Assembly: GCA_040274765.1 (NCBI GenBank)
Contig: JBEMAY010000058.1
Location: forward strand, 1-20,512
DNA length: 20,512 nucleotides
Source of the DNA: Psychrobacillus sp040274765
GTDB taxonomy: Bacteria; Bacillota; Bacilli; Bacillales_A; Planococcaceae
Direction: 5' to 3'
Part shown: one piece after another, positions 1 through 8,069 of the stretch
Position numbering within the stretch: position 1 is the first letter of the stretch
Layout of the letters: each line of letters opens with the position of its first letter
Program-made: the position numbers and the translations under genes
Notes under the pieces: model-generated
Seen by the model: the letters and a program-made list of their open reading frames with translations, nothing else
What the model was told of the DNA's origin: nothing
The model's database searches: none

Positions 1-396
1 ATCTTTTTCACTAATATGCAGATATTTTGGCATATACGGGTTTTCTTCCAATACTGCTAAATACTCGGGACTTGGAGGCAGTGTTTGAAAGTTCAATTGT
101 ATATACATCTCTTCATCTGGGTTTAAGCGAAGATCGTGAAAAGATTTTTCAGCATCCGCTGTCATGATACTACCCTTATAAAATCTAAATGGTATACCAG
201 AAGATGTAGTAACAGACATAATCATTGCTCTTGGACAATAATGGGCTTCCTCCACAAAATGTACATTGTTCAACATTGTTTCGTGGCTTATTAAGTAATT
301 TAAAATCCACACACATTCTCTTCTCTTCATCTGATACTTTTTCAAAAACCAACGGACAAATTCTTTTTTCTCACCAACTGAAACAGAAGCAGTCAC
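1..396 (-). CDS. ypiB: YpiB-like UPF0302 family protein, N-terminal 132 codons (partial)
   Basis: The minus-strand frame is open from 396 to the window edge, so the C-terminus is missing. The translation contains RRECVWILNYLISH, VHFVEEAHYCPRAMIMS, FRFYKG and TADAEKSFHDLRLNPDEE, which I recognise as the YpiB (UPF0302) family of Bacillales. Its position just downstream of the TPR gene ypiA agrees. I chose the GTG at 396-394 because a strong Shine-Dalgarno (AGGAAGGAGAGG) lies 4-7 nt before it. An in-frame ATG at 417-415 overlaps the ypiA stop (TAATG) and would add seven residues, but it has no upstream Shine-Dalgarno. An out-of-frame ATG at 398-396 is followed at once by TGA. No enzymatic motif is visible and the molecular role is uncertain. 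In B. subtilis the gene lies next to the qcr (menaquinol:cytochrome c reductase) genes. Confidence 0.85.
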   Translation of the reverse strand, partial: MTASVSVGEKKEFVRWFLKKYQMKRRECVWILNYLISHETMLNNVHFVEEAHYCPRAMIMSVTTSSGIPFRFYKGSIMTADAEKSFHDLRLNPDEEMYIQLNFQTLPPSPEYLAVLEENPYMPKYLHISEKD

Positions 397-416
397 ATAA
401 CCTCTCCTTCCTATCA

Positions 417-1661
417 TTATTCCATCATGTCAAACCATTCACTGTTTTCTGGCTGAAGCTTTTGGAGTATCAACAAAATTTCTCTTGCTTCTTCACGTTT
501 ACCATCTTCTAAAAGGAAGTATAAGTACTTTTCTAAAAATGCTGCATCCTCTTTATGTTCAGTATATGCAAGCTTATAAAATTCGTATGCTTTTTCATAC
601 ATTTCTAACCGTTCATATGCTGAGGCTAGAAGAGGATACATAGAAGACATTTCAAATTGCTCTTGCTTTAATGTTTCATAGAGGTCAATTAACTCCTCAT
701 CCATTTCCTCCTGAGAGAACAAGGAAGAAAGTATGTAAATAGCGTCCATGTACTCAGGATCTAAAGCGATTGCTTCCTGAAGAAAACCTTCTGCTTCTTT
801 CACTCTACCCAATTTTAGTGAAATTTTACCTGCAAATAAATAATATTCTTTTTCAAATTCATCTCTAGCGATTCCATTTGTAATAGCTTGCAGTGCTTCC
901 TCATTCTTTTCAAGCATAGCGTATGTCTCAGCTAAAAGCATATAGCCCGAAAAGAAATCAGGGTCTATTTCCAAAAGATGATTTAAGTGCTTTGCAGCCG
1001 TCTCATACTGTCTAACTTGGAAAAATGCATATCCGGCCTGAAATAGGACCTCTGGTGCAGCTTCCTTTTGAAGCGCCTCTGAATAATAGGGAATAGCCTC
1101 TTCGTATGCTGCACCAGCGCTATAAATCTCCGCTATTTTTAATGAAAGATCCACTCCTTGCAACTCACTTTTAGAAGCTAAAAGCTCTTCCATAAGTCTT
1201 GCAGCCTCCAAATACCTCCCAGTTTCAAATAAAAGTTCTCCTTTTGCGTATAACAAAAGTGGCTCTCCAGGTAATAGAGCTATTGCTTCTTCTATTTTAT
1301 GTTCGGCAACCTCATATAAACCAATCATTTGATAATAATCAGCTAAAGTAAGTAAAGCCTGTGGATAGGACTCGCTGTTTTTCTCTATATTACTTAGCAT
1401 TTCCAAAGCATCGTCCTCTTTATTCAATTCTAAAAATAATTGTGCAAGGTCAATTTTCAATTGGTCTTCCTCTGGAAATAAAAAATTTAAATGCTCCAAC
1501 GTTTTTAAAGCTTGTTGTATAAAACCATACTCTGTCAAAACGTCTGCTAAACCATATTGCTCATCAGGGTCTTCCTCTAGTAAGAAAGCATCTACCATTC
1601 CTTCAAGCTTCTCTATATCTCCATCCTCCATAACTCGGATAAAGGGGATCATTTTTTCCAT
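417..1661 (-). CDS. ypiA: TPR-repeat protein YpiA
   Basis: This 414-residue, acidic, soluble protein is built almost wholly of degenerate tetratricopeptide repeats. Recurrent pairs of helices with the A-L-Y-x-x-A pattern are visible from about residue 30 to the end, for example ALKTLEHLNFLFPEED, EEALQAITNGIA, AEGFLQEAIALDP and AYEFYKLAYTEHKED. It has no signal peptide or membrane segment. TPR solenoids serve as protein-interaction scaffolds, and the partner here is not known. The start ATG has AAGGA about 11 nt upstream. The gene lies downstream of the aroA terminator with its own candidate promoter, and ypiB follows after 20 bp, so the two are probably co-transcribed. Gene order and the repeat architecture support the YpiA assignment; no specific biochemical role can be read from the sequence. 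Confidence 0.85.
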   Translation of the reverse strand: MEKMIPFIRVMEDGDIEKLEGMVDAFLLEEDPDEQYGLADVLTEYGFIQQALKTLEHLNFLFPEEDQLKIDLAQLFLELNKEDDALEMLSNIEKNSESYPQALLTLADYYQMIGLYEVAEHKIEEAIALLPGEPLLLYAKGELLFETGRYLEAARLMEELLASKSELQGVDLSLKIAEIYSAGAAYEEAIPYYSEALQKEAAPEVLFQAGYAFFQVRQYETAAKHLNHLLEIDPDFFSGYMLLAETYAMLEKNEEALQAITNGIARDEFEKEYYLFAGKISLKLGRVKEAEGFLQEAIALDPEYMDAIYILSSLFSQEEMDEELIDLYETLKQEQFEMSSMYPLLASAYERLEMYEKAYEFYKLAYTEHKEDAAFLEKYLYFLLEDGKREEAREILLILQKLQPENSEWFDMME

Positions 1662-1689
1662 AACATCACCATTCCTTCTCTTCTATTTA

Positions 1690-1718
1690 ATCGTACAAGA
1701 ACTTTGGAGGTTGAACAA
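1690..1718 (-). promoter_or_regulatory. Candidate sigma-A promoter of ypiA-ypiB
   Basis: On the minus strand TTGTTC (1718-1713) is followed after 17 nt by TACGAT (1695-1690). Each box matches the consensus at about four of six positions. The -35 box overlaps the U-tract of the aroA terminator, so one short stretch would serve both functions. Matches are moderate and this is a prediction only. Confidence 0.4.
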
Positions 1719-1746
1719 GAAAAAGACTCTCCTTGAGCAGGAGAGT
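1716..1746 (-). terminator. Rho-independent terminator of the aromatic operon
   Basis: ACTCTCCT (1726-1733) and AGGAGAGT (1739-1746) form a perfect 8-bp stem with a 5-nt loop. Read on the minus strand the hairpin is followed by CTTTTTCTT. It lies 13 bp downstream of the aroA stop codon. Confidence 0.85.
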
Positions 1747-1759
1747 AGAGGAAATTTAT

Positions 1760-3049
1760 TTATTTTATGACTTTTTCTAAGTGTTCAAAGAAATTTGGAT
1801 AGGAAACAGCGATGCATTCTTGGTTATCAATCGAAACTACACCATCGGTTACTAACGCTGCAATTGCTGCCATCATTCCAATACGATGATCTCCGTAAGT
1901 AGAAAGTTCGCCACCGTGCAGAGGGGTGGGTCCCTCTATGACCATTCCATCATCTGTAGGATGTATATTTGCGCCAAGCTTTCTCAGTTCATTAACCACC
2001 GCATCGATACGATTCGTTTCTTTTACCTTTAATTCCTCAGCGTTTTTTATAACTGTTTTACCATTGGCTTGTGTGGCAAGAAGTGCTATAACCGGTATCT
2101 CATCTATTAATCTTGGAATGAGATCTCCTCCAATTTCTGTGCCCACTAAATGAGAACTTTCAATCGTTAGAGTACCGATAGGCTCATGACTTGCATTGTC
2201 CTGCTTCTCAATTGTTAATGTAGCGCCCATTGCTTTTAGGACATCTATTATTCCAGTACGAGTTTCATTCAATCCGACATTCTGAAGTACGAGCTTACTA
2301 TTCAAAGCGATAGCACCAGCAACTAAGAAAAACGCTGCAGAAGAAATATCACCAGGAACTACAACATGTGCACCCGTTAGCTTTTGCCCACCCTGAAGTC
2401 GGATTACATTGTCCTTTACTGAAATTTCTGCTCCAAAATGCTTAAGCATCTTTTCTGTATGATCTCGAGTTGTTTCTAGCTCTTCTACAACAGTCTCACC
2501 CTCTGAATTCAGAGCAGCTAGCAATATAGCGGATTTTACTTGAGCACTGGCTACAGGCATTTTATAATGAATCGCCTCTAGGCTCGTTCCTTCGACGGCA
2601 ATAGGAGTATATTGTCCATTTGCTCGACCTATAAGCTTAGCACCCATTTGTTTAAGTGGATCCGTAACTCGCTTCATTGGTCGTTTTTGAATAGACTCAT
2701 CGCCTATTAACACGGAAGAAATGTTAGATCCCGCTAGAATTCCAAGCATAAGACGAGTCGTTGTACCTGAATTCCCAGTATATAAAATCTCATCTGGTTC
2801 TTTCCAAGTAGAAATTCCCTGACTGTCAATTTTAACATGCTCACCATCTACCCTTATAGCTACACCAAGCTTCTCGAAACAATCAATCGTACTTAGGCAA
2901 TCATCACTTTGTAGAAAACCCTCTACCGTTGTTATTCCTTCTGCGATAGCCCCAAACATAATCGAACGGTGGGAGACTGATTTATCTCCTGGTATTTTAA
3001 TGCTTCCTTGTAAGGCTGGCTTACCAAAGTCTAATAGTTTAACTGTCAT
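1760..3049 (-). CDS. aroA: 3-Phosphoshikimate 1-carboxyvinyltransferase (EPSP synthase)
   Basis: The enzyme transfers the enolpyruvyl group of phosphoenolpyruvate to shikimate 3-phosphate, the sixth step of the shikimate pathway, in the cytoplasm. Its 429 residues match the family length. Visible motifs are GDKSVSHR (21-28, with Lys23 and Arg28), GNSGTTTR (92-99), RPMKR (123-127), SAQVKSA (168-174), LIDEIPV with catalytic Asp316, KETNRID (344-350) and GDHRIGM (386-392). RPMKR and SAQVKSA are typical of the Bacillus-type (class II) enzyme rather than the E. coli type, while the loop Gly95 is not replaced by Ala as in CP4. The ATG has GGGGG 8 nt upstream. The gene is last in the aromatic operon, 12 bp after tyrA, and is followed by a terminator. 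B. subtilis names this gene aroE. Confidence 0.97.
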   Translation of the reverse strand: MTVKLLDFGKPALQGSIKIPGDKSVSHRSIMFGAIAEGITTVEGFLQSDDCLSTIDCFEKLGVAIRVDGEHVKIDSQGISTWKEPDEILYTGNSGTTTRLMLGILAGSNISSVLIGDESIQKRPMKRVTDPLKQMGAKLIGRANGQYTPIAVEGTSLEAIHYKMPVASAQVKSAILLAALNSEGETVVEELETTRDHTEKMLKHFGAEISVKDNVIRLQGGQKLTGAHVVVPGDISSAAFFLVAGAIALNSKLVLQNVGLNETRTGIIDVLKAMGATLTIEKQDNASHEPIGTLTIESSHLVGTEIGGDLIPRLIDEIPVIALLATQANGKTVIKNAEELKVKETNRIDAVVNELRKLGANIHPTDDGMVIEGPTPLHGGELSTYGDHRIGMMAAIAALVTDGVVSIDNQECIAVSYPNFFEHLEKVIK

Positions 3050-3061
3050 ATTTGATTCCCC

Positions 3062-4159
3062 CTACGCAATATAAGTCTCAAATGATGTGTGTGCAGCAAT
3101 ACATCGGACTGCCTGAGCTCGGTCCTCCATCGTTTGAAAACTAATAACCAAAATACCAAATACATCTTCTCTAGTTTCGACAATACGTAAATTTGTAATG
3201 TTTATATGCTCTTTCGCTAAATAACCAATAACTTCTGCGATCACCCCAGCATAGTCGGGTACGTCTACATATAAGTCATATACAGTATATAGGGCTCCCT
3301 GGGCAACTGGCAATTCATCTCGAACTTGTTTGGCCTTTGCAAAATAAGCTTCAATCTCCGTTTCATCTGCCATGTCTATAAGTTGCTTTAAACGAAGCAT
3401 CTCTTCCGTCCATTGCTGAAGCTGCTTACTTATTTCTTCACGGTTTTGCATCGTTATATCTCGCCACATGACCGGATTGGAAGAAGCAATTCTAGTAATA
3501 TCTCGAAAACCACCAGCTGCAAGCTGTCTCGTAAAAGGATAGCTCTTATTCTCTGCTGATAATTGATGAACTAAAGAAGCAGCAATTAAATGTGGAAAGT
3601 GACTTACAGTTGCTGTCATATGATCGTGTTCATGCGCACTTATCTCGATTAGCTTCGCCTTAGTAACTTTTAATAGCTCTTTTAATCTATTAACGTTCTC
3701 TATTGGTTCATCAACAAAAGGAGTTAACAAATAATAAGCGTTCTCAAACAAATAGGCCCTTGCTGCGCCTACACCACTTTTGTGGGAGCCGGCCATCGGG
3801 TGTCCTCCGATAAACGTAATACCATGCTGCTTTAAGATGAAAGCGGCATTCATTATTTCGTTTTTGGTGCTGCCTGTGTCGGTAATAATCACATTGTTTT
3901 TTAGTTCCCAGTCTGGAAGAAGTTTCATAAGCTCTATCGTGATGCTAACTGGAGTAGCGAATATAATGATATCCGCATGCTTTGCAGCTTCCTCCATATT
4001 TGAAGCAATCACATCTATAACCCCTAGCTTTTTTGCGGTTTCAAGAGATTTGGCATTAGAATCATAGCCTACAATAGTTAAATCGTCTCTTCTCTTTAAC
4101 CCAAGTGCAAGAGAGCCTCCAATAAGACCAAGCCCTATGATCAGGATATTCTTATCCAT
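3062..4159 (-). CDS. tyrA: Prephenate dehydrogenase with C-terminal ACT domain
   Basis: TyrA oxidatively decarboxylates prephenate to 4-hydroxyphenylpyruvate with NAD+, committing flux to tyrosine. Residues 5-16 carry the Rossmann dinucleotide motif GLGLIGG. The family signature GGHPMAGS is at 118-125, and VSHFPHLIAASL, containing a conserved His, is near 185-196. An ACT domain fills about 290-365 (LYVDVPDYAGVIAEV and following), the module that binds amino-acid effectors; feedback by tyrosine is therefore likely but inferred. The length of 365 is close to that of the B. subtilis enzyme. The start ATG directly abuts the hisC stop (TAAATG), with GGAG in the end of hisC, so translation is probably coupled. 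Confidence 0.96.
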   Translation of the reverse strand: MDKNILIIGLGLIGGSLALGLKRRDDLTIVGYDSNAKSLETAKKLGVIDVIASNMEEAAKHADIIIFATPVSITIELMKLLPDWELKNNVIITDTGSTKNEIMNAAFILKQHGITFIGGHPMAGSHKSGVGAARAYLFENAYYLLTPFVDEPIENVNRLKELLKVTKAKLIEISAHEHDHMTATVSHFPHLIAASLVHQLSAENKSYPFTRQLAAGGFRDITRIASSNPVMWRDITMQNREEISKQLQQWTEEMLRLKQLIDMADETEIEAYFAKAKQVRDELPVAQGALYTVYDLYVDVPDYAGVIAEVIGYLAKEHINITNLRIVETREDVFGILVISFQTMEDRAQAVRCIAAHTSFETYIA

Positions 4160-5260
4160 TTAAATTACTCCTAACTCTGTCAACACTTCATCGAGTTTTT
4201 GAAGTAGCCCCTCGTTTTGTTCCTTAGTTCCAATTGTAATACGAAGGTATCCTGGTTTACCTAAAGCATTACCACTGCGTACAATAAATCCACGTTGCAT
4301 AAGCCCTTGAAAAACTTCGTCACTATCTGCTTTTACTTCCATCATGATGAAATTTGTTTGAGATGGATAAAAATGAAGGCTACGCTCTTTACAATATGCT
4401 TCAAACTGAGACTTTCCATCGTTATTCTTTTTCTTACAGTCTGCTATAAATTGCTGATCGCTCAGTCCTAAAATGGCAGCTTCCTGAGATATAACTGTAT
4501 TATTAAATGGCTCCCTTGTAGGCTCAAGCTGACTAATTACTTCCTCGGATCCAACCGCATAACCCACTCGGAAGCTAGCTAGACCATATGCCTTAGAGAA
4601 TGTACGCATTATCAAGACATTCGGATGATTTTCTATTAGAGAAATAGAATCTTCATAGTTGGGGTCCGTTATATATTCCGTGTACGCCTCATCTAAGACG
4701 ATTAACACGTCTCTTGGGGCTTGCTCTACAAATGCCTTAACTTTATCACTTGAAGTTAATGTCCCTGTAGGATTATTCGGATTACAGATCCATACAATAG
4801 CTGTATTTTCATCTATAGCTACTAGCATCTGCTCTAAATCATGTTCTCCGTCCGCAGTCAGTGGAACAGTTCGAACTTCAGCGCCTTCCACTATAGCATT
4901 GTGTTTGTATTGACCAAAAGTTAAATCAGCCATAATAGTATTTAAGCCAGGCTCGAGCATAGCTCTGGAAACGATTAGAATATTCTCATCGGAGCCATTA
5001 CCGAATAACAACTGCTTCTCCGAAACATTCAAATGATTAGCAACTGCTGTACGAAGTTTCGATGCATATCCATCTGGGTATAAAGCAAAATCAATAGAAG
5101 CATTCGTTAGAAATTCCTTTACTTTTGGTGAAGCTCCATATGGATTTTCATTAGAAGCTAGCTTTGTAACTGTTTCGAGATTAAATGCCTTCTTCACTTC
5201 ATCCATTGTTTTTCCCGGTTGGTATGCTTGCAATCCAGCAATTTGTTTTTTAAATTTCAT
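4160..5260 (-). CDS. hisC: Histidinol-phosphate / aromatic aminotransferase
   Basis: This is a class I/II PLP-dependent aminotransferase of the HisC family, 366 residues. Lys223 in TFSKAYGLASFRVGY is the expected Schiff-base lysine. NPNNPTG (160-166), DEAYTEY (190-196) and Arg231 bind cofactor and substrate in this fold. In B. subtilis the HisC at this locus works in both histidine synthesis and phenylalanine/tyrosine transamination. Its place between aroH and tyrA, away from other his genes in view, suggests the aromatic role at least, but specificity cannot be read with certainty. The Shine-Dalgarno (TTGGGG) is weak. It begins only 19 bp after aroH, where B. subtilis carries the six trp genes. 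Confidence 0.94.
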   Translation of the reverse strand: MKFKKQIAGLQAYQPGKTMDEVKKAFNLETVTKLASNENPYGASPKVKEFLTNASIDFALYPDGYASKLRTAVANHLNVSEKQLLFGNGSDENILIVSRAMLEPGLNTIMADLTFGQYKHNAIVEGAEVRTVPLTADGEHDLEQMLVAIDENTAIVWICNPNNPTGTLTSSDKVKAFVEQAPRDVLIVLDEAYTEYITDPNYEDSISLIENHPNVLIMRTFSKAYGLASFRVGYAVGSEEVISQLEPTREPFNNTVISQEAAILGLSDQQFIADCKKKNNDGKSQFEAYCKERSLHFYPSQTNFIMMEVKADSDEVFQGLMQRGFIVRSGNALGKPGYLRITIGTKEQNEGLLQKLDEVLTELGVI

Positions 5261-5279
5261 TCTATTTACCCCAATTCTA

Positions 5280-5648
5280 TTATGATCTTTTTAATAAATC
5301 TGGTCTCAATTGAACTGCCTCGTTTAAATATATGTGCTGTATTTCCTTTTGTGATTTAACGGTGTTGACGTGAATCATTAGCCGTATACATTTCTCAAGC
5401 GCACCTGGAACATTCATTTCATGCGTACACATAACTGGAACGTATGCCCACCCATCTATTTCTCGAACTGCTCTTGCAGGAAATGCAGATGTAATATCCG
5501 AAGTAGTACTTATAATGACAGAAGCAATCGACTCTGGATCAATATCGTTTGCCTTCACCATTTCTAAAGCAAGACGGGACGTTTCCTGAAGAACTTGTTC
5601 ATTAGAATCTGCATTTACGGTTGTTGCTCCTCTAATGCCTCTTATCAA
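5280..5648 (-). CDS. aroH: Chorismate mutase, monofunctional AroH type
   Basis: The protein rearranges chorismate to prephenate, the entry to tyrosine and phenylalanine. At 122 residues it has the size of the trimeric AroH class rather than the helical AroQ class. Active-site residues known from B. subtilis are present shifted by one: Arg6, Cys74, Glu77, Arg89, Tyr107 and Arg115. The start is a TTG (5648-5646) that directly abuts the aroB stop codon (TAATTG), with GGGAGGGG about 6 nt before it. This weak codon behind a strong ribosome-binding site suggests translational coupling to aroB. No other in-frame start fits the conserved N-terminus IRGIRGATTV. Confidence 0.96.
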   Translation of the reverse strand: MIRGIRGATTVNADSNEQVLQETSRLALEMVKANDIDPESIASVIISTTSDITSAFPARAVREIDGWAYVPVMCTHEMNVPGALEKCIRLMIHVNTVKSQKEIQHIYLNEAVQLRPDLLKRS

Positions 5649-6737
5649 TTATTTCCCCTCCCTAATCCATTGTCGTAATTCTTCATCACACAGTCTTACT
5701 GCATCTACCGGAACTACCTGTATAAATGGCTTCCCTATAGTTTCAAGCAATGCAAAATGCAATTGCTTATTTATAGTTTTTTTATCTTTTTGCATGTAAG
5801 CTGCTAATTGCTCGAACGGACAATCTAAAATCTGCTCAAAATTATATTCCAACCTTATAGCTAATGAATAAAAGCTTTTAGCAAAGCCTTTAGGAAGCTG
5901 CCCATACTTCTCACTAAGCAATAGAGCAGGAATCATTCCAATCATGACAGCTTCTCCATGAGAAATTTTTCCATACCCTATTGCAGCTTCTACTGCGTGA
6001 CCATATGTATGTCCAAAATTTAAATATTTTCGAAAATTGCTTTCTTTTTCATCCATTTCCACGATTTTTGCTTTCACACGGATGCCTTTATTTATCCATT
6101 GTAATAATTGATCTTTTTCCAAATTGTTTAATGAAGTGATTTGGAAAAATTCTTTCACCCACTTACTGTCGCTAATGAGGGAATGCTTGATCACTTCAGC
6201 CATTCCCGATTTAACTTCTGAAAGAGGTAGAGATTTCAAGAAATGAGCATCATAAATGACTTCCTGTGGCTGATAGAAAGCCCCTATCATGTTCTTTCCT
6301 AGAGGGTGATTAATAGCGGTTTTACCACCAACCGAGCTATCATGAGCTAAAATAGTAGTTGGTATTTGATAAAAGTCTATTCCCCTCATAAACGTAGCCG
6401 CAACAAATCCGGTTAAATCGCCTACAGCCCCTCCCCCTAGAGCAAATATAGCTGAATTTCGTGATGCACCTTTCTGTAAAAGAAAGGATTGTACATTAAA
6501 ATAGGACTCAAATGTTTTACATGACTCACCAGATGGAACAAGGAACAGGTTAAATGGCACAGTAAAGTTTTTTCTTACATAACTTTCATGCAGATTCCAT
6601 ACATTTTCATCACTAATCATGATTAACTGATCATAATTTTCTAGCGTCTTTTTATTTCTTTTAGAGAATTCCCCCAAAATGTTCTCACCTAAATGGACCT
6701 CATAATTAGATGCATTCGTTTTTATTGGGATAATCAT
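5649..6737 (-). CDS. aroB: 3-Dehydroquinate synthase
   Basis: AroB converts DAHP to 3-dehydroquinate, using NAD+ and a divalent metal (usually Zn2+), as the second step of the shikimate pathway. Its 362 residues match the family. The NAD-binding segment GGGAVGDLTGF (101-111), PTTILAHDSSVGGKT (126-140) and KNMIGAFYQP (148-157) are conserved. Expected metal ligands are Glu181 (GMAEVIKH), His243 (FGHTYGH) and His260 (SHGEAV), with His247 as a catalytic histidine. The ATG lies 3 nt after the aroC stop, and AAGGGG in the end of aroC serves as the ribosome-binding site, so the two are probably coupled. Confidence 0.97.
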   Translation of the reverse strand: MIIPIKTNASNYEVHLGENILGEFSKRNKKTLENYDQLIMISDENVWNLHESYVRKNFTVPFNLFLVPSGESCKTFESYFNVQSFLLQKGASRNSAIFALGGGAVGDLTGFVAATFMRGIDFYQIPTTILAHDSSVGGKTAINHPLGKNMIGAFYQPQEVIYDAHFLKSLPLSEVKSGMAEVIKHSLISDSKWVKEFFQITSLNNLEKDQLLQWINKGIRVKAKIVEMDEKESNFRKYLNFGHTYGHAVEAAIGYGKISHGEAVMIGMIPALLLSEKYGQLPKGFAKSFYSLAIRLEYNFEQILDCPFEQLAAYMQKDKKTINKQLHFALLETIGKPFIQVVPVDAVRLCDEELRQWIREGK

Positions 6738-6740
6738 GGC

Positions 6741-7922
6741 TTAAAACCCCTTCGTATACGCTCTATGTTTCTGAATATCTGATTTCAGTACTTCCATTTG
6801 ATCTGCTTTAAACGTTTCTAATATGGCAGAAGCAATCTCCCATGCAATTACATTTTCTGCCACAACAGATGCTGCGGGTACTGCACAGCTATCGGAACGT
6901 TCAATACTAGCTTTAAAAGGTTCTTTCGTATCAATATCTACACTTTGTAAAGGTTTATATAAGGTTGGGATAGGCTTCATAACCCCTCTAATTACTATCG
7001 GCATACCAGTAGACATGCCACCTTCGATACCACCGAGCCTATTCGTATCTCGAATGTAACCATCTTCTTCGTTCCAAGAAATTTGGTCATGCACTTGGCT
7101 GCCAAATAAGTTAGCCATTTCAAATCCTAAGCCAACCTCAACACCCTTAAATGCATTAATGCTAAGCATTGCCATTGCAAGCTTTCCGTCTAGCTTACGG
7201 TCATAGTGAACGTAGCTTCCAACACCGGCAGGCATTCCCGTAATAATTACCTCTACAACACCACCTATCGTGTCACCAGCTTTTTTGGCTTGGTCAATAG
7301 CTTCCACCATTTTCAATGAAGCTTCAGAATCTAAACAGTAGACAGGGTCGTTCTCCACTTTTTCCCGTATCTCATCTATTGTCATACCTTCAGCTAAATT
7401 TAGATTTGCTTCAATGCCACCTATTTTCGTTACATGAGCGACGATAGAAATGCCTAGTTCGTTTAATAGTTGTTTTGCAACAGCTCCCACAGCTACACGA
7501 ACTGTAGTCTCCCTAGCTGAGGAACGCTCTAATACGTTTCTTAGGTCACGATGACCGTATTTCATACCACCAACGAGATCGGCATGTCCTGGACGAGGTC
7601 GTGTTATCTTTCTTTTTATTTCATCTGGATTCATATCCTCATCTAGTGGTTCTATCCCCATAATATGAGTCCAATGCTTCCAATCATCATTATTTACTAC
7701 TAGACAAACTGGAGAGCCTAATGATTTACCATGTCTTACTCCTGCTGTGATTGCAACTGTATCTTTTTCAATTTGCATACGTCTTCCTCGACCATGTCCA
7801 CCTTGACGTCTTTTAAGTTCTTTATTTATCTTCTCACTTGTGATATCCAGTTGTGCTGGTAATCCTTCAATGATTGCAGTTAGTTGTGGACCATGTGATT
7901 CACCTGCTGTTAAATAACGCAT
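6741..7922 (-). CDS. aroC: Chorismate synthase
   Basis: AroC removes phosphate from EPSP to form chorismate, using reduced FMN, and is the last shared step of aromatic synthesis. The 393-residue product begins MRYLTAGESHGP, with the conserved His10, and contains GRGRRMQIEKD, RPGHADLVGG and RSSARETTVR, all family signatures. The frame is open upstream to 8051, but translation must start at the ATG at 7922: AAGGGGG lies about 8 nt before it, and the longer version would add 43 non-conserved residues and run through the cheR terminator. It is the first gene of the aromatic operon, with an extended -10 promoter just upstream. The B. subtilis name is aroF. Confidence 0.97.
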   Translation of the reverse strand: MRYLTAGESHGPQLTAIIEGLPAQLDITSEKINKELKRRQGGHGRGRRMQIEKDTVAITAGVRHGKSLGSPVCLVVNNDDWKHWTHIMGIEPLDEDMNPDEIKRKITRPRPGHADLVGGMKYGHRDLRNVLERSSARETTVRVAVGAVAKQLLNELGISIVAHVTKIGGIEANLNLAEGMTIDEIREKVENDPVYCLDSEASLKMVEAIDQAKKAGDTIGGVVEVIITGMPAGVGSYVHYDRKLDGKLAMAMLSINAFKGVEVGLGFEMANLFGSQVHDQISWNEEDGYIRDTNRLGGIEGGMSTGMPIVIRGVMKPIPTLYKPLQSVDIDTKEPFKASIERSDSCAVPAASVVAENVIAWEIASAILETFKADQMEVLKSDIQKHRAYTKGF

Positions 7923-7962
7923 AACGCTTTCCCCCTTCAACTCGTTAAAGTATTTGTTTTCC

Positions 7963-7971
7963 ACTATATCA
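7963..7971 (-). promoter_or_regulatory. Extended -10 promoter of the aromatic operon
   Basis: On the minus strand TGATATAGT fits the extended -10 pattern TGnTATAAT with one mismatch. No good -35 box is visible at the right distance, where the sequence runs into the cheR terminator. Transcription would start near 7956, giving a leader of about 34 nt with no visible hairpin or TRAP-type GAG repeats. Confidence 0.5.
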
Positions 7972-7992
7972 TATTTACTTAGAGTATAGAAG

Positions 7993-8024
7993 AAAAACTG
8001 TCCGTTTTTTAGCGGACAGTTTTT
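7993..8024 (-). terminator. Terminator between cheR and aroC
   Basis: AAAAACTGTCCG (7993-8004) and CGGACAGTTTTT (8013-8024) form a perfect 12-bp stem with an 8-nt loop. A/T tracts on both sides make it potentially bidirectional, but only minus-strand genes are nearby, so it ends cheR transcription and separates it from the aromatic operon. Confidence 0.9.
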
Positions 8025-8069
8025 CATTAAAAATTGACAGATTAAAATCACTTACCAATCAAATTTATT

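Noticed and set aside
225..512. Plus-strand open frame of 95 codons
   Set aside because: It lies antisense across the ypiA-ypiB junction, is low in complexity (Phe/Ser/Leu-rich), and both real genes are on the other strand.
7923..7992. Riboswitch or attenuator upstream of aroC
   Set aside because: The leader after the predicted start is only about 34 nt with no hairpin or T run beyond the cheR terminator.
7923..8051. 43-codon N-terminal extension of aroC in the same open frame
   Set aside because: It has no ribosome-binding site, no conservation, and would be translated across the cheR terminator; MRYLTAGESHGP at 7922 is the family N-terminus with AAGGGGG upstream.
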